A stretch of 64,000 bases of DNA from Gibbula magus. Its lineage: Eukaryota; Mollusca; Gastropoda; Trochida; Trochidae. The notes beneath the pieces were generated by a model. It worked only from the letters and a program-made list of their open reading frames with translations. It was not told where the DNA came from and did not search any database. Both the position numbers and the translations under genes were made by a program. Position 1 is the stretch's first letter, and each line of letters begins with the position of its first letter. The DNA lies in the NCBI GenBank assembly GCA_936450465.1, contig OW388297.1, forward strand, positions 63,051,202 through 63,115,201, given 5' to 3'. Of this stretch, positions 52,081 to 61,099 are shown in pieces.

Positions 52081-52369
52081 ACCGATTTGAGGTGTAACGA
52101 ACCCTTTAAGAGAATGAATTCCGGTTTGTGCATTTATACTGTTTACGCTCATCACAATACTATGTCAGCTAATGTTTTATGTCATGCATTAACAGGATAC
52201 ATGCACAAACGTGATTTCCTCCAATATTTCGGTGGTATTTGCCCCTGTTGTAATGTCCTCGGTGCAAGATTGCTCCTAAGTGATCGGATATGTTGTTGTC
52301 CTAATGGCATGTTAGAAGGCATGTTTGTATTTATGCCAAATGAAGATTTAAGTGATGCTTTCGGTATGT

Positions 52370-53125
52370 TATTGATATTTTGCACCCAGTATACCACATA
52401 AATAATAATCCTTGCATGCGTGCTGGATCATAGTGGGACAAATCCATATTTTGTACCCTGGGTATCACAAGAATACCAATCCTTATATATATAATATATG
52501 CACGCTGCATCACATATATTGATATTGTGTAGCAAGGTTATCACAGGAATCCCAATCCTTATATATATATATAATATATGCACGCTGCATCACATATATT
52601 GATATTTTGTAGCAAGGATATCAGGCGAATCCCAATCCTTATATATATAATATGTGCACGCTGCATCACATATATTGATATTTTGTAGCAAGGATATCAC
52701 AGGAATCCCAATCCTTATTATATATAATATATGCACGCTGCATCACATATATTGATATTTTGTAGCAATGATATCACACGAATCCCAATCCTTATATATA
52801 TAATATATGCACGCTGCATCACATATATTGATATTGTGTAGCCAGGACATCACACGAATCCCAATCCTTATATATAATATATGCACGCTGCATCACAAAT
52901 ATTGATATTTTGTACTAACGGTATCACACAAATACCAGTCCTCACATCATGCATCATATTGATATTGTGGACCAAAGATATCACACGAATGTCAATCCTT
53001 ACAATCATATGCATGCTGCATAATACTGGGACATATTCATATTTTTTTACCCAGGATATAACGCGAATCCCAATCCTTATATATAAAATATATGCATACT
53101 GCATCATATTGATATTGTGTACCCT
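52370..53125. repeat. AT-rich satellite, 74-80 bp unit, about 9 copies, in hh intron 1
   Basis: Each unit contains ATCCCAATCCTTATATATA, then GCACGCTGCATCACATATAT, then TGATATTTTGTAGCAAGGAT. The CACGCTGCAT box starts at 52501, 52581, 52657, 52734, 52810 and 52884, giving spacings of 80, 76, 77, 76 and 74. Length variation comes from the (TA)n stretch. Copies at both ends are diverged. Reading frames through it (for example minus 52868-53170) are by-products. Confidence 0.93.
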
Positions 53126-55597
53126 TGGCAGTGGGGTACCACATGAATACCATGTGTACACACTGTACACGGTTATTTAAATATGAGAAGCTAAACACTA
53201 ATGATAAACTAGATAGGAAGAACTACGCATCGTGAATATTTTATGTGCTTCTAAAGTATCAAAGCTCACGAATGACCAACCACAATTAATGACTGCAAAC
53301 TTATATGAGAAGAAAAAATACTTTTGAGACAAAAACAATCTTGCATCAATTATACATCTGATATACCAATTAAATCATAACGAAAATAGTTTTATTTAGT
53401 GATAATTCTATGTGGTAACGAAAGTAAACATGTATTAACTGACCAATTTGAAGAATATTCCTTCAATTTAACTTTAAATATCAATATTATTCATAAGGAC
53501 AATAATGTGAAAGTGTGATAGCAAATAGAAGGGGTGTTGAGAATTAAAGAAAGTTGATTTAGTTGTTTAACTATTTACGTATATATCCACGGTCACCTAA
53601 TTCCATTGCAATATTACAAATTTGTAACGGGTTTAAGAATAAAATTTACAGTTGACATCATTGATTCCAGATAATAGTGACAGTTTGGAAGTTCTTTTAA
53701 GTAAGATTCAAATTATTCATTCCATTTATTGTTTGTGAAGTAAACTACTCCTCAAACTGACGTCGTCCCGCTCATACCTGGTGAAATTCTCAGTCAAAAT
53801 CGGCGTTTTACCATATTCTCAAATATCCCGTTAATCTGTTTAACTATGAATGCTTTTGAAATAGCTCACATATTATCTTACGCTTGTAGACCAGTTATGA
53901 AAAGACTTGGACTTCACCTAACAAAGGAAAATATTTCAAAGTATTTTATTTAAAAACAGTTTAGCGTCAATACACGGACAAGCCTTCGAACAACAGACAG
54001 TGATGTCGCCAAAAACCCAGGAGTCGAATTTTGCATAGCGTGCAACGTTAACATAACTGCATTCTACTATTTAAAACATTCTTTCTCTGTTATTACTAAG
54101 TAAAAGTCTGTATTTTCATCCCTTAAACGACCATTGTCCACGAAGAAAGGTAAAATCCGCAGCGAAAACAAATTTTTGGTTTATATTACATAAACAGTCT
54201 CGTCCACTTACATCTCTATAATGGGCTGCTTATGGACGAGCATTCGCCGTATTATTTTACCCCGGAACATTCCGGTAATCATTTGTTTATTTCTAGTACA
54301 TGTTTGCTGAGCGATCAAAAGAAGACATGGCTTTCAATATGCATATTCAACATACCTACATACGTACATTGAATCCCAGGAAACAGGTGATATAGAGCAG
54401 AAATATCACCGTGTTAATAACGGTATTATATGCATAAACTTTACGCCAATAGATAATAAACACAAATTACAATTTCTGAACATTCAACAAACTAACAGAT
54501 AGTTTCGCTTAACTTGCAATTAGCTACAAAAGATATATTCCTCTTTATTCTTACAGATGTAAGTACATATAAACTTTCATCACACCTGGTTTTTGATATA
54601 AAATAATTCTAAACGATATAACACTGAATTGAAATATATCATAAAAATTAACGATATATACAGTTACATATCAAAAAGATTAAAAACGTAAACGATATTA
54701 AACATTTCTTTTCAAAACAACATTAAACATAAACTACATAACGTTACATTTCAACAAATAAATCAATAGCAAAGACGATCAATTTCTTCTTTTTTCAAAA
54801 ATCAACATTGCCACTGAAGATGCCAACACCACAAGCAATAAAATATACACCAAGTAAACTACAACAGGAGATGTAATTTAGCAATATAACAATATCAAAC
54901 ACGGCGTCTTATAAGTTTTTCCGTTCTTTTTCCGAATTCATAAAAATACATTAATTGGATCGTGCGGTTGTTAATATTTCTGTTCAAGGATGAACTTTCA
55001 ATATAGCTAGTTATAGGAACCAGTGAATTACATTGTTTGGCGAAAGGCGTAAATCCCTTCCGATTTCTAGCTTACAAAAATCAGTATTTGATATGGAAGG
55101 CATTTCAGATGGGAAGACAGCCCTGAAGTAAAATCGATGGAACATTACAATGTTAACACCAAGAGTGTTGGGATCTTATTGATTGCAATATCCAAGCATC
55201 GCCTTCTATAATGTAATACCTATCATATCAACTTATAGTATGTATATTTTGAAACGATAAGAAATTATCTTGTTAACAAGATTTATAAGAAAGGATTTTG
55301 CTAAACTGAAATAAACATAACTGTAGTGATGTTGTTGAAGCAAATTAAGTGAATCAGAAACATATATCATCGGAATAAATGAAATATCTCTCGTTATAAC
55401 ATGAAATATTTCACAATATTCTGAAATTAGAATGTACAACCATGTCCACAGACCGATGTCGGTGGTAGTTTCAGTAAAAGCGTATACACGTGTCTGCCTT
55501 GGTTACGAATATATCACTTCCAGCTTGGACCTCAACTATGAAAGAAATATGAACTAAATAAAAACTGATAAAAGTTTGAAAAATTAATGTGACTTAC

Positions 55598-55897
55598 CTC
55601 TGACATCAGCCTATCGGCGCCCGTATGTTCTTCGTCTTTGAATTCAATACTTGGATTCTTATTCACAACTAAGTCTTTGAATTTCTTGTCTCCTCTGGCG
55701 ATTGCCCCCTCGCTTAGCCCACTTGCTCCGATAGTATTTTCTGACACATTAGGCACGTGTTGCTTGAAGACGAGGGGGGTGAGCTTTCTGAGGCGTCGCC
55801 TCCTGCCCGGCCCCCTCCCGGGCCCACACTGCAGAGTGAGGGGGGTCAGAAGCAAGAGAGTCAACACTAGGGTCTGGAGTGCTCCTAAGACATGCAT
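55598..55897 (-). CDS. hh: hedgehog precursor, coding exon 1 (signal peptide and N-terminus of ligand)
   Basis: Encodes residues 1-100 of a hedgehog morphogen precursor. Residues 1-23 are a leucine-rich signal peptide. Cys24 opens the family signature CGPGRG, and this Cys is the palmitoylation site in known hedgehogs. Residues 32-38 (RRRRLRK) form the basic Cardin-Weintraub stretch that binds heparan sulphate. [15 protein letters not shown] (39-53) and [13 protein letters not shown] (86-98) are strongly conserved; the latter carries calcium ligands Glu89, Glu90 and Asp95 by human numbering. The ATG at 55897 is chosen because the signal peptide follows at once and position -3 is A. The exon ends after GAG at 55598 with a consensus donor GTAAGT (55597-55592), phase 0, exactly where SHH exon 1 ends. 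The open frame runs on into the intron to 55532, but that extension is not coding. Identity rests on motif recognition and the match of all three exons; I am very sure. Confidence 0.96.
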
Positions 55898-56100
55898 CGT
55901 ATCAGAAGTGTGGTCACAATCCGTTCCGTAACGCGCTGGGGTGACCGTTCTCTCCGGGTATCACATGGGAATGGAGAGACGAACCGAGTGTACGTTGGTA
56001 GTGTTTCTTCACCAAGCCTTGTGATCTAATGACATGCACAAATCGACGTTGCTTCTTGGTGGTGGCGAACATGTTAACAGCATCCCGACTTTGAAATTCA
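55898..56100 (-). other. hh: probable hh 5' UTR with short upstream ORF
   Basis: Sequence between the candidate start region and the hh ATG. An ATG near 56103 (context acaATGaat) opens a frame of about 29 codons that stops well before the hh ATG. If transcription starts upstream of it, it would be a translation-dampening uORF. The true leader extent, or a further non-coding exon upstream, cannot be fixed without transcripts. Confidence 0.35.
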
Positions 56101-56127
56101 TTGTTCAAAACTCCTCAAAGCCATCGG

Positions 56128-56150
56128 ATATATTTGCGAGCGCTGATTGG
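56128..56150 (-). promoter_or_regulatory. candidate hh core promoter: CCAAT box and TATA-like element
   Basis: On the minus strand a CCAAT box in a good context (CAGCCAATCAG) lies at 56150-56146. AAATATAT follows at 56135-56128. If the second acts as a TATA element, transcription would start near 56100, giving a 5' leader of about 200 bases before the ATG at 55897. The surrounding 56100-56420 is visibly richer in CG dinucleotides than the rest of the window. The spacing between the two boxes (11 bases) is shorter than usual, so at most one may be real. Confidence 0.35.
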
Positions 56151-57417
56151 CTGTCGTCCGGGCCGCAGCGAGACATAATTTGTGCCTAAAACAAAAATAA
56201 AATATTTTCACAAATCCATTCCGCTCAAATACATCGCAGACGTCTGAGTCGGTTCCGTGATGAAATCTGGTCAATACAAGCGGTCAGTGATTGGGTCCGT
56301 GCTCAGTGGTCACTCCCGGGACACAGACTGACCGACCACCGCGCTCCCCTTTCGTTACTCAACACTGTCACTGTCCCCCTTTAACGCCGTCTCCCCTCCA
56401 CGTTACGCGTGCAAACACACCTCTCACCTGGCAATTATTAAAGGTAACTGCATTTGAAAATTGGTCGTGTTTTTCCACTGACGTTGACTAAGACAGTGGA
56501 AGACGGCCCTCTGGTGATATAGTCGCCCCCTCTCACTACTATAGTTAAATCACGAGCCCCTTCTTAGCACGGCTTAACCACTTGAGACTCGATTGTCTCT
56601 TTGGGCTAGGGTTTCGTGTCTCTGTGTGTCTATGAATTATATTTCAAGTGCTAGACGTCCGCATATTAGGCAATTTTGTTTGATGGTTATTTAAGAACTT
56701 AACTTTTAAAGTTAAAGGCACGATTGTCATGGTTTTAATAAACTGTACTTGCACGTATTTTTGATTTAATATTATTTGGTATCATTTATTGTTCAAATTC
56801 TTACTGTGTCCATGTTCGGATCAACTACCAGAAATTAAACTTTAATTTTGTTTTTGTCCCGATTCTTGATAAATGAGTATAAGTTTCATCTTTGCTGCCT
56901 GTAGTTTTTTTTAAAATTTTTTTAAAATGTATCGAACTGCCAACTTTTAGAGTTTCTGCTATTTCGGAATGCTCGTTAATCAGCCCAGGAAAATACAACT
57001 GCCGTGTACTTTTATTATGAAAACCATTCATAAATATTGGTATGTTTAATATATCGATAACTAAATATCTAGAAACAGTTTGGTAAGGGCCGGTATATTA
57101 TTACTTTGATAATAAACATTGTCAACTTTTCATGTACAAGAAGCATCGTTTAGAGAACCGAATTAAGCGAAATTTCAGGTACATGATTTGTTTTTATTCA
57201 ATCACTGTATCACTTCACTGTTTAATTGTTATCGTAATCACTGTATCCTGTATCATGTTAATATATTATCGTAACAATGATATCATATCAGTATATTACA
57301 GTAACGTAATCACTGCATCATACCACTAAATAACTGTTTTATCGTAACCAGTGCATGTCAATATAGTTGTGTAACGTAATCAATATTCGTAACTACTATA
57401 TATATATTATGTGTGGT

Positions 57418-57647
57418 TATAACGGTGTTGCGTATAAAAATATTGCATGGCGACCATTTTAATGTGAACACATTTTATTATTTAGAATTACAAAAAACAT
57501 TCCCATGCTTTACCGAACCATGTACACTCATTTTAAACTTGATTTTCCGAAGAGAGAAGGGTATTTTACTGTTGGTGACACTATTTTTCAAATACATAAT
57601 TTTCATCGACTTATTTGAGCGGAAAAAACGTGCTACAGCCCCTTTAA
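57418..57647 (+). mobile_element. MITE-like element family B, copy 3, 5' truncated
   Basis: Matches the right two thirds of the copy at 45858 (from CATGGCGACCATTTTAATGT to CGTGCTACAGCCCCTTTAA). The left terminal repeat is missing. Lies upstream of hh exon 1. Confidence 0.8.
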
Positions 57648-57847
57648 AAACATGTTCAAGTGCCATACGCATGTCCCTATTGGAGTGCCAAGTTCAATTA
57701 CAAAATCAAGGGCCATAACTCCGTGAATATTAACTTTTCGGAAATGGATTCGAACTAGGTCACGAGTAGCCTCAGACTACCAACCCACACTTTCCTTCAT
57801 CTGAGTGTAATTTCCGAGAAAATTTGTCCTAATGTACACACAGGAAT

Positions 57848-57910
57848 TAAGTCCAAAAAGTGACGTTTCCATGGAAACGAGAAAATAATGAAATCATATA
57901 AAGCTTGGTT
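57848..57910. repeat. family H-like fragment with palindrome GTTTCCATGGAAAC
   Basis: Repeats the start of the fragment at 32031 exactly for over 30 bases; the palindrome is at 57865-57878. Upstream of hh. Confidence 0.65.
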
Positions 57911-58109
57911 AGACATCATAAGAAGAATATCCAACGGTGTTAGGAAACTGACCGGACTGAAGAAATGACCTCTACATCGGCCTGTCTAGTAACTTCCATA
58001 GCCTTATAACTTCAGGGCAGAAATGACTCAAACAAGTTTATCAACGAGCCAAAGTCAAATTCTTTCTTTGAACGAATTTAAACTAGTTCATATTCATCTC
58101 TTTATCTTA

Positions 58110-58207
58110 CGAGGGGCGTTCAATAGAAAAAAATCCCTGATAGACTTCGACTTTACTTTCCGGTAAAGAGAAGTTGGTCAGACGAAATCTTTATTGAACG
58201 CCCCTCG
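58110..58207. mobile_element. 98-bp mariner-like MITE with TA duplication
   Basis: Perfect 16-base inverted ends CGAGGGGCGTTCAATA, flanked on both sides by TA, the Tc1/mariner target. Terminal repeats of the type GAGGGGCGTTCAATA are typical of mariner elements. Only 98 bases, no transposase. Confidence 0.85.
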
Positions 58208-59208
58208 TAGTACAGATATCTGTTGTTATTTCAAATACTAAACTGGCTGTGTGACTGATAAGTACGGTACGCGTTATTATCTATTATTATATATTATTTC
58301 TAATCTAGTCTTATAGTAATCTTCTAGTTTATATCAAATACGATTTGCAGAATTTATGCAATGTTCTCATAAAAGGGGAATAAACAATAATTCTAGTCTA
58401 GTGTGGACATGTTTATTTACAGAGAAATTGAATTAATCTCCTTGAAATTAAGTTATCAAAATAGTGTCGGGGTTTTATTTTTTAACAATTTATCTAGTAA
58501 GCACAGGTTATTAAAGCGTGAAACGCTTTGGGGAACAAAAATAACACTTTGCTACATTGAAACCGTTTACATGCTTGTAAAACGGATATCTAATGTACTG
58601 ACCAAATACTCAATCTAAGCCACATTTTTGTTATAAACTAAAGATTACGTAAACACTCATAAACGAGCGTTATATTATAAAAGATTAATCCAATTCTCAT
58701 TCATTTTTTCAGAAGTTTAATTACTTACTTAACTATATATTGGATTGATTAAGATCCGATGCTAAAAAGACCTCTTCAAATCATCAGCACATTTGAAAAA
58801 AAATACTTCATGAACTGTTATCACAAACAATAAACTACCTCTTTATTTGTAAATTATTTGGTGTTTTATAATAATTAAAATACATCTTGGATCTTGAAAA
58901 GAGTACTTTAGTTTCTCGATTTCTCAAGAACTCGCACTCTCAGGTTTCGTGTTGGAAGGACATGTGTTAGGGTGATAGGGACATGTCTTTTACTTTCGTG
59001 AACAGTTGTTGTCTTTATTGATACTCAAGTCATTCATTCACATTTTCTTTCGTTTACATGCTCGAAATCTGAAGTTTTACATATATCATTTCTGGATTTC
59101 TCTTGTTTTGAAATTATTAACTTCATAACACCATACATGTCATTTACAAAGTGCACAAATGTAACATGTATATTTGGGTCCGCTATAATCAATTTCTTGT
59201 ACTTTCTT

Positions 59209-59290
59209 GACGCGAGCTTCTTGTCGGATTCGAACTCAGACCCCCAGTCAGGCAACAACCACCAGCACTGACGATACAAAAAGCTCTTCA
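59209..59290 (-). repeat. tRNA-like SINE fragment
   Basis: On the minus strand CAGTGCTGGTGG is followed by TTGCCTGACTGGGGGTCTGA and GTTCGAATCC, resembling the A box, anticodon arm and B box of a tRNA-derived SINE. The T stem does not pair well and I see no acceptor stem, so it is not a functional tRNA gene. Confidence 0.4.
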
Positions 59291-60204
59291 CTGATTGCAA
59301 ATAGTCTAAATATTTCGGGGTCCGTTACTTTCTTGTGCAGTATATCTGAACGCGCTTGTGTTCCTACCATAAAGCGAAACATATATCAAACGTCTTTACG
59401 GGTATCGGCTTAGCGTTGGACCCGTTCGACGGATCTCCCTTTCTATAAAGCTGGAAAGGCATGTGCATGCAATAAGGTATTTAATCAATTGTGACGTACA
59501 TTGAACTACATCTAATTCAACCGCAAAGGAAACGTCACCATACTAAATTCAGGATAATTCAATCCACGAGTGATAAACACGACTGAAACAGAGATACATC
59601 ATGTCAACTTAACTAAATTTGAAAATTCAAAACATTATCTGTTCATATTTCTGAGAAACACACGTCTTAAGAAATCAACATTTCGAATCTCTTTAACTAC
59701 ACGAAAAAGGAAAGTCACAAGGACATTGTTGGGCTTGTTTTATGAAGTCCTACAGTAAAGACGCGTAAACATATTTAAGTCCAAGAAGGTTATTTGGGTC
59801 GAAAACATTTTATTAATGACCTTTTTCAACATGTTATTAATTTTTAAGTTAAACGCCAAACATTCTGGCAAAAAACATATTGTAAAATCGATGTCAACAC
59901 CCCAAGTGTACTTGAACAGACATAAAGATAAAGGTACTATACTCTGATGTATGACAGTGGGAGTACCTCTTTACCAATCATGTCCCTATAAAATCATTCA
60001 AAAAATCATTTCTCCGCCGCAATATTTCGTTTTTTTACACTTTTGAAAATGTGGTGAGGTTTCTTTAGCGGTTGGGTGTAGGCACAAAGAGGTCTTCTGG
60101 ACATTGCTGCAAGTATAATTACTAGAAATATGTGCATGTGATGCACTGTGATATCCCCCGCTCCAACTTTCAATCGTAACCTAGTCATAAGTTCAATACT
60201 GCAT

Positions 60205-60612
60205 TAATAACGAGAAATAAAAATTCAGAATAGCCAAAGTAGCAAAAGGCACCACTCTATCACTAGGTCTAAGCAAATACCAAGTTTCGTAAAGAAATAC
60301 TTGATAGATTTTGAAATAGAGGCCGGAAAACGTCCCTACCCCCAATATGCACTAAGTTGAAATTGTTGTCATGGAAACCAGTAAAAATTTAAAAAATCAG
60401 AATAGCCAAAGTAGCAAAAGGCACCACTTTATCACTAGGTCTAAGCAAATACCAAGTTTGGTGAAAAAATATTGAATGGTTTTGGAGATATGGCCCGGAA
60501 AAGAAAGCATTTCGGAATGACGGAATAACGGAGTGACGGGATAACGGAAAAACGAACGGAGGCGAAAACATTTTGTCTCCTGAAAAAATTTTCGGGGGAC
60601 ATAATAACATAA
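60205..60612. repeat. dispersed repeat related to family H (hh 5' flank)
   Basis: Two internal direct repeats containing CACTAGGTCTAAGCAAATAC (about 60258 and 60434), a degenerate GGAATGACGGAATAACGG tract and the end TCGGGGGACATAATAA. Same modular layout as family H but a different subfamily. Confidence 0.75.
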
Positions 60613-61099
60613 GTCGTATTTGTAATACCGCAATGTAGCTATGTTGTCATTTGTATTGCTCAACATATATGGCAAGACAAAATAACACTAACTTAAAGGA
60701 TATTTGACATGTCTTGTCCAATACTATTTATATCTCTTCGAATGAAATTTATATTTTTATAAGCGGACAACCACGAGATTAAAAGTTCTACTTCACGGGT
60801 TGAAATATACATGGATGTACGATATGAAATATTTGTTATATTCATCATGTTTCCAAGATTATCTAAAAGTTTGGAAATGTTCTGCTATGAATGGATGATC
60901 CAGATTTCCTCGTTAGAGCACGGTATCGTATAGTTATATTACGTCATCGATGACGTCAAATGATTGAAAAACACAGTGATGCGAATTGCAAACTGATTAT
61001 TGTCATCCTTGATAATATGCTTTAAAAGCCTTTCTGTTCAATAGGTGCATTGATTAAACTTTTATTTCAATACCTTACGAGATGCGCCCATTTAAAATG

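Larger units (their letters stand above)
26856..55597 (-). other. hh: hh intron 1 (28,742 bp, phase 0)
   Basis: Bounded by donor GTAAGT (55597-55592) and acceptor tgttccAG (AG at 26857-26856). It holds two satellites (28640-31177 and 52370-53125), several MITE-like elements and short tandem repeats, listed separately. Between about 36.5 and 45.8 kb and between 46.3 and 52 kb it is AT-rich single-copy-looking sequence without a supportable gene. A large first intron is a known home of hedgehog enhancers in animals, but no enhancer can be identified here by eye. Confidence 0.92.

Noticed and set aside
52087..52401. 104-codon plus-strand frame with several Cys residues as a small secreted protein
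   Set aside because: No signal peptide at its start, no recognised Cys pattern, runs into the 77-bp satellite, and an antisense frame overlaps it.
55532..55597. Extension of hh exon 1 frame to its in-frame stop
   Set aside because: A consensus GTAAGT donor sits exactly at the conserved exon 1 boundary, and exon 2 continues in phase.
55638..55931. 97-codon plus-strand frame over hh exon 1
   Set aside because: Antisense shadow of the conserved hedgehog coding exon.
59209..59290. Functional tRNA on the minus strand
   Set aside because: The B-box is good but the T stem mispairs and the acceptor stem is absent.
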